Assembly (NCBI RefSeq): GCF_024648825.1
Contig: NZ_JANBBE010000002.1
Location: 372,001 to 436,000, forward strand
Origin: Lentzea californiensis
GTDB taxonomy: Bacteria; Actinomycetota; Actinomycetes; Mycobacteriales; Pseudonocardiaceae
Reading direction: 5' to 3'
Length of the DNA: 64,000 nucleotides
Part shown: piece by piece, positions 19,676-28,286 of the stretch
Layout: every line of letters begins with the position of its first letter
Position numbering within the stretch: the first letter of the stretch is position 1
Program-made: the position numbers and the translations under genes
The notes under the pieces: generated by a model
The model's database searches: none
Told to the model about the DNA's origin: nothing
The model's input: the letters and a program-made list of their open reading frames with translations, nothing else

Positions 19676-20083
19676 GGCCTGCTCGTCGTCGATGTTCTGC
19701 AGGGCGCAGCTGCGCAGCGACAGGCAGCCGCAGCCGATGCAGCCGGTGAGGCGGTCGCGCAGGCGGTACAGGGCGTCGATGCGCGCGTCGAGTTCCGACT
19801 TCCACGAGCGGGAGAGGCGTTCCCAGTCGGACTTCGTCGGCGTGCGGTTGTCCGGGAGCTGGGCGAGGGCGTCGCGGACGTCCTCCAGGGTGAGGCCCAC
19901 GCGTTGCGCGGTGCGGATGAACGCCAGCCGGCGCAGCACCGAGCGCAGGTAGCGGCGCTGGTTGCCCGCGGTGCGGACCGACGTGATCAGACCCCTGTCC
20001 TCGTAGAAGCGCAGGGCCGTGTGGGGGACGCCGCTGCGCTCGGCGACCTGGCCGATGGTCAGCATTTCCGGCAACTTGCTCAC
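19619..20083 (-). CDS. soxR: Redox-sensitive transcriptional activator SoxR
   Basis: This 154-residue MerR-family protein has an N-terminal winged helix (MLTIGQVAERSGVPHTALRFYE), a dimerisation coiled coil and the SoxR [2Fe-2S] motif C115-x2-C118-x-C120-x5-C126 (CIGCGCLSLRSC). SoxR activates 19-bp-spacer promoters when its cluster is oxidised, in actinomycetes usually by redox-active antibiotics. It is divergent from the split transketolase genes, whose promoter carries a SoxR-type box. A second box lies in front of the ABM gene at 8726-8756. Confidence 0.92.
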   Translation of the reverse strand: MSKLPEMLTIGQVAERSGVPHTALRFYEDRGLITSVRTAGNQRRYLRSVLRRLAFIRTAQRVGLTLEDVRDALAQLPDNRTPTKSDWERLSRSWKSELDARIDALYRLRDRLTGCIGCGCLSLRSCALQNIDDEQASHGPGAPQLKPAVEGGTI

Positions 20084-20101
20084 CGGATCATGGTAACCCG
20101 C

Positions 20102-20132
20102 TTGACCTCCAGCTTGGTCGAGGTTGAACAGT
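20102..20132 (+). promoter_or_regulatory. Candidate SoxR-controlled promoter of the transketolase genes
   Basis: TTGACC (20102-20107) and AACAGT (20127-20132) are separated by 19 bases, and the ATG at 20140 is 7 bases after the -10. The box CCTCCAGCTTGGTCGAGG (20106-20123) matches the E. coli SoxR consensus at about 12 of 18 positions. It lies between divergent soxR and the transketolase genes. The architecture is the same as at 8726-8756. Confidence 0.62.
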
Positions 20133-20139
20133 TGTTGCC

Positions 20140-20802
20140 ATGCAACGGATACCAGAGCTCTTCGCGAGGATGACCGGGGACGAGAAGCACGAGTGGGCTG
20201 CGGCTTCCACGATCGACGTGCTCTGGGTCCTCTACGACAAGGTCCTCAACGTCACGCCCGCGACGGCCGACGACCCCGATCGCGACCGGTTCCTTCTGTC
20301 CAAGGGGCACGGGCCGATGGCGTACTACGCCGTGCTCGCGGAGAAGGGGTTCATCGACGAGTCCACTTTGGACGACTGGACGTCGTGGGACAGCCCGCTC
20401 GGCCAGCACCCCGACCGCGTGCTCGTGCGCGGCGCGGAGATCAGCAGCGGCTCGCTCGGCCACGGGCTGCCGATCGCGGTCGGCACGGCGCTCGGGCAGC
20501 GGGTCGCCGGCAGTCGTGGCCGCACGTTCGTGCTGGTCGGAGACGGTGAGCTGGACGAGGGCAGCAACCACGAGGCGATCGCCGTGGCGGCGCGGCTGCA
20601 GGTCGCGAACCTCACCGCGATCGTGATCGACAACCAGTCCGCGATGTACGGCTGGCCCGGTGGCATCGCGCGGCGGTTCGCCGTCGAGGGGTGGCAGACC
20701 GCCGAGATCGACGGTCGTGACCACGAGGCCGTCTTCACCGCACTGACCGCGCCGCACGATCGCCCGTACGCGGTCGTCGCCAAGATCGAGAAGAGCTGTT
20801 GA
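20140..20802 (+). CDS. Transketolase, N-terminal (thiamine diphosphate-binding) subunit
   Basis: This 220-residue protein covers the PP domain of transketolase. The thiamine diphosphate motif is GDGELDEGSNHEA followed by IDNQ, and LSKGHGPMAYYAVLAE and SGSLGHGLPIAVG are typical of split transketolases. With the next gene it forms a two-subunit enzyme that transfers two-carbon units between sugar phosphates. Split forms often serve specialised or secondary pathways rather than the core pentose pathway. The ATG appears leaderless under a SoxR-type promoter. Confidence 0.88.
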   Translation: MQRIPELFARMTGDEKHEWAAASTIDVLWVLYDKVLNVTPATADDPDRDRFLLSKGHGPMAYYAVLAEKGFIDESTLDDWTSWDSPLGQHPDRVLVRGAEISSGSLGHGLPIAVGTALGQRVAGSRGRTFVLVGDGELDEGSNHEAIAVAARLQVANLTAIVIDNQSAMYGWPGGIARRFAVEGWQTAEIDGRDHEAVFTALTAPHDRPYAVVAKIEKSC

Positions 20803-21695
20803 TGACCACCATGCGCCAGGCCTTCGTCGAGACGGTCAACGACGAGATCGCCGCCGACCCGCGGATCGCCGTGGTGACCGCGGTGATCTCCAGCAACGAG
20901 TTCCCGCAGGAGAACGAACGCGTCGTGGACGTCGGGATCCGCGAGCAGACCATGGTGGGCGTCGCGAGCGGCCTGGCGCTGGCCGGGCTCCGGCCGGTCG
21001 TGCACAGCTACGCGCCGTTCCTGGTCGAACGGCCGTACGAGCAGATCAAGCTCGACATCGGGCATCAGGACGTCGGCGCGGTGTTCGTGAGCATCGGAGC
21101 GTCCTATGACGACCCGGCGTGGGGCCGCACGCACCAGTCACCGGGTGACGTCGCGTTGTTCGACACGCTTCCCGGCTGGACCGTGCACGTGCCCGGACAT
21201 CCGGACGAGGTCACGCCTTTGCTCCAGCGGGCACTGAAAGACGACAACCGGGTCTACATGAGGCTTTCGCTGCACGAGAACACCCAGGCGTATCCGGTGG
21301 GCGGGGGATTCACGACGGTCCGGCACGGAAAGCGCGGCGTCGTGCTCGCCGTCGGGCCGATGCTCGACCGCGTGCTCAAGGCCGTCGATTCCGAGAACGC
21401 CGACGTCACGGTGCTGTACGCGGCCACGGTACGGCCGTTCGACGCGAACGGGCTGCGCACGGCCGTGCAGAACACCGACCACGCCGACGTGATGGTGGTG
21501 GAGCCGTACCTGGAGGGCACTTCTTCTCATCTCGTATCGGAGACACTGCAACAAATCCCGCACCGCATTCGTTCTACAGGTGTCAAACGACACGCAGAGC
21601 TCCGCAACTACGGCACGGCTGAAGATCATGACGCGGCACATGATCTCGACGTGGTGGGGCTGGGGAGTGCTGTGCGGAGTTTCTTCAGGGGGTGA
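20802..21695 (+). CDS. Transketolase, C-terminal (Pyr) subunit
   Basis: This 298-residue protein contains the transketolase Pyr domain and C-terminal domain: DVGIREQTMVGVASGLALAG (with the catalytic Glu of IREQ), YAPFLVERPYEQIKLD and a final domain with VLYAATVRPFDANGLR. It overlaps the upstream subunit by one base (TGATG), so the two are made in equal amounts. No metabolic partner gene is adjacent, so the sugar substrates are not indicated. Confidence 0.88.
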   Translation: MTTMRQAFVETVNDEIAADPRIAVVTAVISSNEFPQENERVVDVGIREQTMVGVASGLALAGLRPVVHSYAPFLVERPYEQIKLDIGHQDVGAVFVSIGASYDDPAWGRTHQSPGDVALFDTLPGWTVHVPGHPDEVTPLLQRALKDDNRVYMRLSLHENTQAYPVGGGFTTVRHGKRGVVLAVGPMLDRVLKAVDSENADVTVLYAATVRPFDANGLRTAVQNTDHADVMVVEPYLEGTSSHLVSETLQQIPHRIRSTGVKRHAELRNYGTAEDHDAAHDLDVVGLGSAVRSFFRG

Positions 21696-21766
21696 AGAAA
21701 TGTTCGCGGTCATGGGGGATGACTGGACCGGTGCGCCTTCTCGCGCCGTTTAGAGATGATGCGGTG

Positions 21767-21794
21767 GCACGATCAGGCGTGTTCCTGATCGTGC
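21767..21794 (+). terminator. Stem-loop after the transketolase genes
   Basis: GCACGATCAGG and CCTGATCGTGC form a perfect 11-bp stem with a 6-base loop (CGTGTT), 70 bases after the transketolase stop. There is no U-run. It may act as a terminator; an operator for the next gene is the alternative. Confidence 0.5.
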
Positions 21795-21933
21795 ACACCC
21801 CAGGAGTCTTCGCATCGGATGACCGGTGGATCGGTCTGGTGTGGACGGAGGGTGTGGAGCCGTCCGGCGCGTCGGCGCGTTCCGGTTCGCGCCTTCCGGG
21901 CATGTCCGCACGGGCGCCCGAGGCGGACCAGGA

Positions 21934-22758
21934 ATGATGTTGGTCGTGAGAATGCTGATCTGGACCCCGTTGAACGCCGCCGAGCTGCAGAAGTCCATGC
22001 ACAGCGGCAACGTGGGCCCCGCGGCGCTGGTCCCGGTGCAGCCCGGCACGGTGCTGCTGCCTCCGCCGGGCACCAAGCTCAGCGAGGCGGCGTACATGAC
22101 GAACAGGGTGCGCAAGATCGGGCGCGGTGCGGCCCTGGCCGTGTGGAACGACGAGGCGGCGCTGCTCTACCTGTTCACCACGTCGCTCGGCCGCGCCTCG
22201 ATGTGGGGACCGCGCGAGGCGGTGCTGCGGTTGTCGGCGCAGGCGAAGCAGTCGGGGCCGGTCGGCCAGTCCTTCGACCGCGCCACCGCCGGCATGGTCG
22301 ACCTCCGCGAGAAGGAGAAGTGGCAGCTCGACGCCATCGACAAGCTCACCGCGCTGTACCCGGCGGCCGGGCGCAAGGGCCCGCTCGAACGCATCCGCGA
22401 CTTCGGGAACGGCCGTGCGGCGATCCCGGACTTCTTCCGCGAGGCGGGGCTGCACGAGGTCGCGCGGGTGGCCGAACTCACCGGGGAGGGCAGGGCGGAC
22501 GGCGTGCTGCGGACGCTCGAACCGCCGCGCGCGCAGCTGTGGCCGCTCTGGCTGATCTTCCCGCTGATCGTGCTGTCGGCGGCGATGACGGTGATCTTCG
22601 ACGTCCCGGCGGTCGTGTACTACCTCGTCGTCGTTCTGCTCCTCGCGGCGCTGGCCGGGCTGCTGGTCGTGCTCAGGCGCCGGCTCGTGCGCACGAAACC
22701 GATCAACACCGTGCTGCCGGTCATACCGGTCACGCAGGGCGCGGTCCCGACCGACTAA
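21934..22758 (+). CDS. Unknown protein with two C-terminal membrane helices
   Basis: This protein of about 274 residues has a soluble N-terminal part of about 205 residues with a [12 protein letters not shown] region and a [23 protein letters not shown] segment. Two strongly hydrophobic helices follow at about 208-250, and then a basic tail. It looks tail-anchored with most of the protein in the cytoplasm. I do not recognise the family. Its stop codon forms part of the -10-like TAACCT in front of hisH. ATG 21937 and ATG 21952 are other possible starts. Confidence 0.5.
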   Translation: MMLVVRMLIWTPLNAAELQKSMHSGNVGPAALVPVQPGTVLLPPPGTKLSEAAYMTNRVRKIGRGAALAVWNDEAALLYLFTTSLGRASMWGPREAVLRLSAQAKQSGPVGQSFDRATAGMVDLREKEKWQLDAIDKLTALYPAAGRKGPLERIRDFGNGRAAIPDFFREAGLHEVARVAELTGEGRADGVLRTLEPPRAQLWPLWLIFPLIVLSAAMTVIFDVPAVVYYLVVVLLLAALAGLLVVLRRRLVRTKPINTVLPVIPVTQGAVPTD

Positions 22759-22761
22759 CCT
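22756..22761 (+). promoter_or_regulatory. -10 element for leaderless hisH
   Basis: TAACCT lies exactly 7 bases before the GTG of hisH, and its TAA is the stop codon of the upstream gene. No ribosome-binding site precedes the GTG. A leaderless transcript restarting the his genes here is likely. No -35 is obvious. Confidence 0.4.
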
Positions 22762-22768
22762 GGTGGGC

Positions 22769-23404
22769 GTGGCACGTGTCGTCGTACTTGACTATGGATC
22801 CGGCAACCTGCGCTCCGCCGAACGCGCGCTCCAGCGGGTCGGCGCCGATGTCGAGGTGACGTCGGACCATCGGGCCGCCCGTGAGGCGGACGGACTGGTC
22901 GTGCCCGGCGTCGGCGCGTACGCGGCGTGCATGGAGGGCCTCAACTCGGTGCGGGGCGCCCGGATCATCGGTGAGCGCCTCGCCGGCGGCCGTCCGGTGC
23001 TCGGCATCTGCGTGGGCATGCAGATCCTGTTCGAGCGCGGCATCGAGCACGGCGTGCTGACCGAGGGCTGCGGTGAGTGGCCCGGCACCGTCGAGCGGCT
23101 CGAAGCGCCGATCGTGCCGCACATGGGCTGGAACACCGTCCGCGCGCCCGAGGACTCGAAGCTCTTCGCCGGCCTCGACAAGGACACGCGGTTCTACTTC
23201 GTGCACTCCTACGGCGTGCGCCGCTGGGAGCTGGAGCCGGCCGAGCACCTCAAGCCACCGCTGGTGACGTGGGCGGACCACGCGGGCGACGAGTTCGTCG
23301 CGGCGGTCGAGAACGGCCCGTTGTGGGCGACCCAGTTCCACCCGGAGAAGTCCGGCGATGCCGGCGCCCACCTGCTGCGGAACTGGTTGACCACCTTGTC
23401 GTGA
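22769..23404 (+). CDS. hisH: Imidazole glycerol phosphate synthase, glutaminase subunit
   Basis: This 211-residue class-I glutamine amidotransferase supplies ammonia to HisF. The catalytic Cys lies in [11 protein letters not shown], and the His/Glu pair in [21 protein letters not shown] at the N-terminus is typical. The GTG at 22769 is chosen because of the family N-terminus and the -10 spacing. Its stop overlaps the GTG of the following broken gene (GTGA). Confidence 0.95.
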   Translation: MARVVVLDYGSGNLRSAERALQRVGADVEVTSDHRAAREADGLVVPGVGAYAACMEGLNSVRGARIIGERLAGGRPVLGICVGMQILFERGIEHGVLTEGCGEWPGTVERLEAPIVPHMGWNTVRAPEDSKLFAGLDKDTRFYFVHSYGVRRWELEPAEHLKPPLVTWADHAGDEFVAAVENGPLWATQFHPEKSGDAGAHLLRNWLTTLS

Positions 23405-23960
23405 TCACACGACTGCTGACCGCGCGGCCGCACCTCGACCGCGTGGCCGGGTTCGTGCTGCAGGACGAGCCGTTCCACCACGGCGCGCGCTTCGCCGCCG
23501 TCGAGTTCTCGGCTCAGCAGATCAGGAACACGTTCCCGGACAAGAAGGTCGTGCTGATCGAGGCGGGCGTCCGGGTCGACGACACCTTCACCGCGCCCGC
23601 CGCCGTCGACTGGGTCGGCTTCGACGAGTACTGCGTCGGACACGAGGCCCTGGACGCGCGCATGACCGAACTGGCGCAGCGCGCGCCGGGCAAGGAGCTG
23701 TTCCTGATCCCCGAGGCCGCGCCGCAGTCGTGGTGCGCGGACAGGACCGACGCGGACCTCGAAAGCACCCAGCACCTGTACCTGGCGCTGGCACGGCAAC
23801 ACCCCGCGTTCGCCGTGATCATGGTCTTCGGGCCGTGGACGGGCGTCGAACCTGCCGCGACGGGCCCGGGCACGCCGGTCCCGTCGAAGTTCCCGCGGAC
23901 CACGAGGGCCAGGAGCGCGTGGCCGCCCTCGTGCTGGGGGACGCTAGGCTGCTCGGGTGA
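23401..23960 (+). pseudogene. Frameshifted glycoside-hydrolase-like gene between hisH and hisA
   Basis: From the GTG at 23401 (overlapping the hisH stop), the frame reads about 150 residues including FVLQDEPFHHG, KVVLIEAGVRV, VDWVGFDEYC and AFAVIMVFGPWTGVE. This looks like the C-terminal half of a (beta/alpha)8 hydrolase, with acidic residues after strands. Near 23850-23880 the sensible reading moves to another frame, giving [23 protein letters not shown] and a stop at 23958-23960, which overlaps the hisA GTG by the usual four bases. Without the shift the frame runs on to 23985 with an unnatural tail. The N-terminal half and any signal peptide are also missing. Confidence 0.55.
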
Positions 23961-24688
23961 CGTTCACACTCCTCCCCGCTGTTGACGTGGCCGACGGTCG
24001 TGCCGTCCGGCTCGTGCAGGGCGAAGCCGGTACCGAGACGAACTACGGCGAGCCGCTCGACGCGGCCCTGCAGTGGCAGCGCGACGGGGCGGAGTGGATC
24101 CATCTCGTCGACCTCGACGCGGCGTTCGGCCGCGGCTCCAACCGCGAGCTGATCGCCCGCGTCGTCGGCGAGCTCGACGTGAAGGTGGAGCTGTCCGGCG
24201 GTATCCGCGACGACGCGTCGCTGGAGGCCGCCCTGGCCACCGGCTGCGCCCGCGTGAACCTGGGCACGGCCGCGCTGGAAGACCCGGAGTGGTGCGCGAA
24301 GGCGCTGGCCGCGTACGGCGAGAAGATCGCGGTGGGCCTCGACGTCCGCATCACCGAGCAGGGCCACCGGGTCAAGGGCCGCGGCTGGACGTCGGACGGC
24401 GGCGACCTCTGGGAGGTCCTCGACCGGCTCGACCGCGACGGTTGCACGCGTTACGTGGTCACCGACGTGTCGAAGGACGGCACGCTGACGGGCCCGAACC
24501 TGGAGCTGCTGAGCGAGGTCTGCGCCCGCACCGACGCCCCGGTGATCGCGTCCGGCGGCGTGTCCACTGTGGACGATTTGGTCGCGCTCTCGAAGCTGTC
24601 GCGCGACGGCGTCGAGGGCTCGATCATCGGCAAGGCCCTGTACGCCGGCGCCTTCACGCTCCCGGAAGCACTCGCTGCGGTCCGTTGA
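23957..24688 (+). CDS. priA: Phosphoribosyl isomerase (HisA / PriA)
   Basis: This 243-residue (beta/alpha)8 barrel isomerises ProFAR to [26 protein letters not shown] holds the first catalytic Asp, and [18 protein letters not shown] the second. In actinobacteria this protein (PriA) also performs the TrpF step of tryptophan synthesis. No trpF gene is seen among the trp genes here, which fits that dual role. A TAGGCT box 6 bases before the GTG suggests an internal leaderless promoter. The 3' end overlaps the convergent Clp-N gene by 35 bases. Confidence 0.93.
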   Translation: MTFTLLPAVDVADGRAVRLVQGEAGTETNYGEPLDAALQWQRDGAEWIHLVDLDAAFGRGSNRELIARVVGELDVKVELSGGIRDDASLEAALATGCARVNLGTAALEDPEWCAKALAAYGEKIAVGLDVRITEQGHRVKGRGWTSDGGDLWEVLDRLDRDGCTRYVVTDVSKDGTLTGPNLELLSEVCARTDAPVIASGGVSTVDDLVALSKLSRDGVEGSIIGKALYAGAFTLPEALAAVR

Positions 24689-25355
24689 CCACGGCGTCCA
24701 CGTGAGCGGCCGCGGCCGCGTGCGTCACACCCGTGGTGTGCAGCACGTCGGCCGCGGTCCCTTCGGCCTCCAGCAGCACGCCGAGCAGGATGTGCTCGGT
24801 GCCGATGAACATGTGGCCCATCCGTAGCGCCTCGCGCACGGCCAATTCCAGGGCCTTCTTGCAGTGCGTCGTGTAGGGCTGCTTCTCTGGCCGTTGCTTC
24901 GCCTCGGAGTCGAGCCGGTTGAGGGTCGCGATGCGCGTGCTGCCGTCGCCCGACTCCAGCTTCGCGATGGTCTTCGCCGCGAGCCCGGCCGACTCGTCGA
25001 GCAGCCCCAGCAGCAGGTGCTCGGTGCCGATCCGCTCGCTGAACCGCGCGTGGTGCCTCGCCAGCGCGATGACCCGCCTCGACCGCTGGGTGTAGCGCTC
25101 CGTGCTCGGCTTGCTGAGCTCCGGCGACTCCCTGGGTACGAACCGCTTCTGCGCGGCCTGCTTCGTGACGCCGAGGCTCTCGCCGATCTCGGCCCAGCTC
25201 GCGCCGCCCCGCCGCGCCTCGTCCACGAAGTGGCCGATCAGGTGGTCGCCGAGTTCGCTGAGCTGCCCGCTCATCTCGACCGCCTTGGCCAGGCGCAGGA
25301 GAGCGTCGTCTGCTTCTTGAGCGACCGTGACGATGAGGTCGGTCAACTGGATCAT
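24654..25355 (-). CDS. HTH-linked double Clp N-terminal domain protein
   Basis: This 233-residue protein has an N-terminal helical region, a helix-turn-helix at about 53-72 ([20 protein letters not shown]), then two Clp-N repeats (about 85-145 and 155-215). The repeats contain [13 protein letters not shown] and [16 protein letters not shown], the ClpC N-domain signature. It lacks AAA+ modules, so it is not an unfoldase. It probably couples DNA binding with recognition of ClpC substrates or adaptors. It starts beside an array of GTTGA/TCAAC motifs that overlaps its promoter, so autoregulation is likely. Confidence 0.72.
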   Translation of the reverse strand: MIQLTDLIVTVAQEADDALLRLAKAVEMSGQLSELGDHLIGHFVDEARRGGASWAEIGESLGVTKQAAQKRFVPRESPELSKPSTERYTQRSRRVIALARHHARFSERIGTEHLLLGLLDESAGLAAKTIAKLESGDGSTRIATLNRLDSEAKQRPEKQPYTTHCKKALELAVREALRMGHMFIGTEHILLGVLLEAEGTAADVLHTTGVTHAAAAAHVDAVVNGPQRVLPGA

Positions 25356-25717
25356 GCGTCAACTCTAGGTTGACGATAAGTGACGGGTCAACCTCGGGTT
25401 GACGCTCAACCTGGACTTGACGTTGACGCGTCCTGTCCACGTTGAGTCCAGGTGGACGCCCGCGATCAGCGTTGAACCCGCCGTGCAATGTGCACCGGAG
25501 ACAACGTTGTCATCGTCGAAAATAGCGTCAACTTCGCATTGATTCAGGCGTGGTCGATGTTGATTCAGCGCCAATCAACATCGAGTCGATGTAGATCTGC
25601 GTCATCAACGTGGATTGGTTGTCGTCAACGAGCACCGGCGTTGTCGACGTGGACGGAGCTCGTCAACGTTGATCAGTCGGGATCAAAGTTGACTCGACAT
25701 TGGTTGCCTGAGGTTGA
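25342..25717. repeat. Dense GTTGA/TCAAC motif array with palindromes
   Basis: About 18 copies of GTTGA or its complement TCAAC lie within 375 bases, where about one would be expected by chance. Several form palindromes: GTCAAC-5-GTTGAC (25358-25374), GTCAACC-3-GGTTGAC (25387-25403), and a perfect 12-bp inverted repeat TCGATGTTGATT (25554-25565) with AATCAACATCGA (25573-25584). The minus-strand promoter TTGACC (25386-25391), 18 bases, TAGAGT (25362-25367), 6 bases, ATG is embedded in it. The 390-bp gap 25356-25744 holds no gene. Confidence 0.7.
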
Positions 25718-25744
25718 TTGCGGGAGCCGGGTGTCGACCGCGGG

Positions 25745-26125
25745 TCAGCTCGCCGCCGTGATCCGGATGCCCACCGATCCGGTCCGCCCGCGCCGCAGCT
25801 TGCTGCCGAACACCGTGATCCACCCGAACAGCCCGTACTTCTTGGTGATCCGCGACCGCACGGCATCGCTCTCGTCGTCGTCCAGCAGCGCCGCGTGCGC
25901 CTTGACCGAATCGCCCTTGGGGTTGCCGCGGACGTCGCACGGCCCGATCTCCACGTCCCCGCTGCGGCGGATCCGCTTGACCTTGCCGGTGTCCCGCCCG
26001 CTCCAGGCGTAGATGACGCCGTCGCTCTCGCCCGGCACGACCCAGACCGGGGTGGGCACCGGGGTGCCGTCCTTGCGGAACGTCGTCAACAGCAGGTACT
26101 TGCCCTCGCCCAACTCGGTGATCAT
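25745..26125 (-). CDS. PPOX-class F420-dependent oxidoreductase-like protein
   Basis: This 126-residue split-barrel protein shows the pattern KYLLLTTFRKDGTPVPTPVWVVP and WSGRDTGKVKRIRRSGDVEIGPCDVRG, typical of the actinobacterial pyridoxamine-phosphate-oxidase-like F420/flavin proteins. These reduce various substrates with deazaflavin F420. The C-terminus GSVGIRI is also typical. It lies between the motif array and hisF, on the opposite strand to hisF. Confidence 0.78.
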   Translation of the reverse strand: MITELGEGKYLLLTTFRKDGTPVPTPVWVVPGESDGVIYAWSGRDTGKVKRIRRSGDVEIGPCDVRGNPKGDSVKAHAALLDDDESDAVRSRITKKYGLFGWITVFGSKLRRGRTGSVGIRITAAS

Positions 26126-26157
26126 GGCGCCGCAGCGTAGTCCCCAGGCCTCCCTTG

Positions 26158-26163
26158 TAGGCT
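26158..26163 (+). promoter_or_regulatory. -10 element for leaderless hisF
   Basis: TAGGCT, the same hexamer as at hisD, ends 7 bases before the hisF ATG, and there is no ribosome-binding site. The gene follows opposite-strand genes, so a separate promoter is needed here. Confidence 0.5.
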
Positions 26164-26170
26164 TTCCCGC

Positions 26171-26929
26171 ATGTCAGTCGCGGTCCGTGTCATCCCCTGT
26201 CTCGACGTCGACCGGGGCCGGGTGGTGAAGGGCGTCAACTTCACCAACCTCGTCGACGCGGGCGATCCCGTCGAGCTCGCGAGGGCGTACGACGCCGAGG
26301 GCGCGGACGAGCTGACGTTCCTCGACGTGACGGCCAGCAGCGGCGACCGCGAGACGACGTTCGACGTCGTGCGCCGCACGGCCGAGCAGGTGTTCATCCC
26401 CCTCACCGTCGGCGGCGGCGTGCGCAGCCCCGAGGACGTCAACAAGCTGCTCCGCGCCGGCGCGGACAAGGTCAGCCTCAACACCGCCGCCATCGCACGC
26501 CCCGAGCTGCTCAAGGAGTGCTCGGAGCGGTACGGCGCGCAGTGCATCGTGCTGTCGGTCGACGCACGGCGGGTGCCCGGCGGCACCGGCTTCGAGGTCA
26601 CCACGCACGGAGGCCGCAACGGCACCGGCATCGACGCGATCGCCTGGGCCGCGAAGGGCCAGGAGCTGGGCGTCGGCGAGATCCTGCTGAACTCGATGGA
26701 CGCCGACGGCACCAAGGCCGGGTTCGACCTGGAGCTCCTCGAACTGGTGCGCCGCGAGGTCGACGTCCCGCTGATCGCCAGCGGCGGCGCGGGCGCGATC
26801 GACCACTTCCCGCCGGCCGTGGCCGCGGGCGCCGACGCCGTGCTCGCCGCGAGCGTCTTCCACTTCGGCCAGCTCCGCATCAGCGAGGTCAAGGACGGCC
26901 TGCGCCAAGCCGGTGTCGTGGTGCGATGA
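26171..26929 (+). CDS. hisF: Imidazole glycerol phosphate synthase, cyclase subunit
   Basis: This 252-residue barrel works with HisH to convert PRFAR and ammonia to IGP and AICAR. Catalytic Asp residues lie in [17 protein letters not shown] (near 11) and in [19 protein letters not shown] (near 130). [11 protein letters not shown] and [11 protein letters not shown] bind the phosphates. The length is typical. Its stop overlaps the next ATG by four bases. Confidence 0.96.
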   Translation: MSVAVRVIPCLDVDRGRVVKGVNFTNLVDAGDPVELARAYDAEGADELTFLDVTASSGDRETTFDVVRRTAEQVFIPLTVGGGVRSPEDVNKLLRAGADKVSLNTAAIARPELLKECSERYGAQCIVLSVDARRVPGGTGFEVTTHGGRNGTGIDAIAWAAKGQELGVGEILLNSMDADGTKAGFDLELLELVRREVDVPLIASGGAGAIDHFPPAVAAGADAVLAASVFHFGQLRISEVKDGLRQAGVVVR

Positions 26930-27285
26930 AACCCGTCGAGGTGCGGGTCGCCTCGGCGGTCGCGTTCGGCGGCGCCCTGGTGTTCTTCGTGATCGGCCTG
27001 GTGCTGTGGCGCACGACCGGCGACCCGGACGTGCTGAAGCTGCCGTCGTTCATCGCGATCCTCGAACTGCCCGTCGCGGCGTCGCTGCTCATCAGGCTCC
27101 GGTTCATGCACTACCCGGCGATGATCGTGTTCATCCTCGTCGCCCTGCTGCACCTCGTCATCGTGCTGGCAGAGGGCCCGGCGTGGGCCCGCGTCGCGTC
27201 CGGGGTGCTGTCCGCCGTGCACATCTACGGAGTGGTCCTGCTCAACACCGGACCGGCTCGTGAACACCTGGGAGGTCCCCGTTGA
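26926..27285 (+). CDS. Four-helix membrane protein between hisF and hisI
   Basis: This 119-residue protein has four hydrophobic segments at about 9-27, 40-57, 63-83 and 88-106. The ATG overlaps the hisF stop (ATGA), and its stop overlaps the hisI TTG start, so it is embedded in the operon and translated with it. I do not recognise the family. A role in histidine synthesis is not implied by its sequence, and it could be a lineage-specific passenger. Confidence 0.6.
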   Translation: MKPVEVRVASAVAFGGALVFFVIGLVLWRTTGDPDVLKLPSFIAILELPVAASLLIRLRFMHYPAMIVFILVALLHLVIVLAEGPAWARVASGVLSAVHIYGVVLLNTGPAREHLGGPR

Positions 27286-27632
27286 GCGGCCAGCTCGATC
27301 CCGCCGTCGCCGATCGGCTCAAGCGCACCCCGGACGGCCTGGTGTGCGCGGTCGCCCAGCAGCGCGGCACCGGTGAGGTGCTCATGGTGGCGTGGATGGA
27401 CGACGAGGCGCTGCACCGCACCCTCACCACCCGCCGCGCGACGTACTACTCGCGCAGCCGCGAGCAGCTGTGGGTGAAGGGCGAGACCTCAGGGCACACG
27501 CAGTACGTGCACGAGGTCAGGCTCGACTGCGACGGCGACACGCTGCTGCTGACGGTCGACCAGGTCGGCGCCGCCTGCCACACGGGCGACCGCACGTGCT
27601 TCGACGCCACGGTGCTGCTCGCCGAGGCGTGA
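27282..27632 (+). CDS. hisI: Phosphoribosyl-AMP cyclohydrolase
   Basis: This 116-residue monofunctional HisI opens the adenine ring of PR-AMP. The metal-binding signature is [13 protein letters not shown] followed by CHTGDRTCF, supplying Asp and Cys ligands for Mg and Zn. The start is a TTG: GGGAGG lies six bases upstream and the TTG overlaps the previous stop. The HisE pyrophosphohydrolase is not fused and not in the window. Confidence 0.94.
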   Translation: MSGQLDPAVADRLKRTPDGLVCAVAQQRGTGEVLMVAWMDDEALHRTLTTRRATYYSRSREQLWVKGETSGHTQYVHEVRLDCDGDTLLLTVDQVGAACHTGDRTCFDATVLLAEA

Positions 27633-27636
27633 GCGG

Positions 27637-28248
27637 TCAGTCCAGGTCGCCGGTCAGGTAGCGCTGGAGGTTCGGGGCGACCGTCCGGACGACGGTCTCC
27701 AGGTCGGTCGACGCCAGCGGCTCGAACTGCACGACGTACCGGACGATGCCGAGCCCGACCATCTGGGTCGCGCACAACGTGGCGCGGAGCTCGTGCTGCT
27801 CGGCACCGAGTTCCGCGATCACGTTCTTGAAGATCGCGTTGATGAGGAACGACTTCAGCGCGCCCGCCACCTCCGGCTGGCTGGTGACGCTGCGGATCAG
27901 GGCCGAGAACGTGCCGCCGCCGGTCGCGTCCCACACCGTCACGAAGGTGCGGACGATGCGTTCTCCCGCCTCTTCGGCCGGGCCGTCGAGAACCCGCTTG
28001 AGGATCTCGGCCGGGTCGAACGGGAGCTGCAGCACCGACTGCGCGAACAGGCCTTCCTTGCCGCCGAACCAGTGGTTGACCATGGCGGCGTCCACGCCCG
28101 CCTTGGCGGCGATCGCGCGTACCGTGGCGCCGTCGTAGCCCTTCTCGATGAACACCTCGCGGGCCGCTGCGACGAGCGCGGCCTTGGTGTCCTCGCCCGC
28201 GGCGCGACGGCCTCGGCGTTTCTGGTTGACTTGCTCCACGTGGGCCAT
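27637..28248 (-). CDS. TetR family transcriptional regulator
   Basis: This 203-residue protein has an N-terminal TetR helix-turn-helix: AAREVFIEKGYDGATVRAIA and AGVDAAMVNHWFGGKEGLF. The C-terminal ligand domain matches the TetR_C group seen in many actinobacterial regulators (IVRTFVTVWD, LCATQMVGLGIVRYVV). It is divergent from trpE. The 16-bp perfect palindrome at 28251-28266, just before its start, is a likely autoregulatory site and could also affect trpE. Confidence 0.88.
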   Translation of the reverse strand: MAHVEQVNQKRRGRRAAGEDTKAALVAAAREVFIEKGYDGATVRAIAAKAGVDAAMVNHWFGGKEGLFAQSVLQLPFDPAEILKRVLDGPAEEAGERIVRTFVTVWDATGGGTFSALIRSVTSQPEVAGALKSFLINAIFKNVIAELGAEQHELRATLCATQMVGLGIVRYVVQFEPLASTDLETVVRTVAPNLQRYLTGDLD

Positions 28249-28250
28249 AG

Positions 28251-28266
28251 TTCAACAGATGTTGAA
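28251..28266. promoter_or_regulatory. Palindromic operator between tetR and trpE
   Basis: TTCAACAGATGTTGAA is a perfect inverted repeat with 7-bp arms and a 2-base centre. It begins 3 bases from the TetR start and ends 20 bases before the trpE ATG. A TetR dimer bound here would block both divergent starts. A second short palindrome, ACAATTGT, follows at about 28275. Confidence 0.6.
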
Positions 28267-28286
28267 TTTATGCAACAATTGTCGGC

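Noticed and set aside
25342..25717. Replication origin or CRISPR array
   Set aside because: The units are short, irregularly spaced and in both orientations, with no DnaA boxes and no regular spacers.
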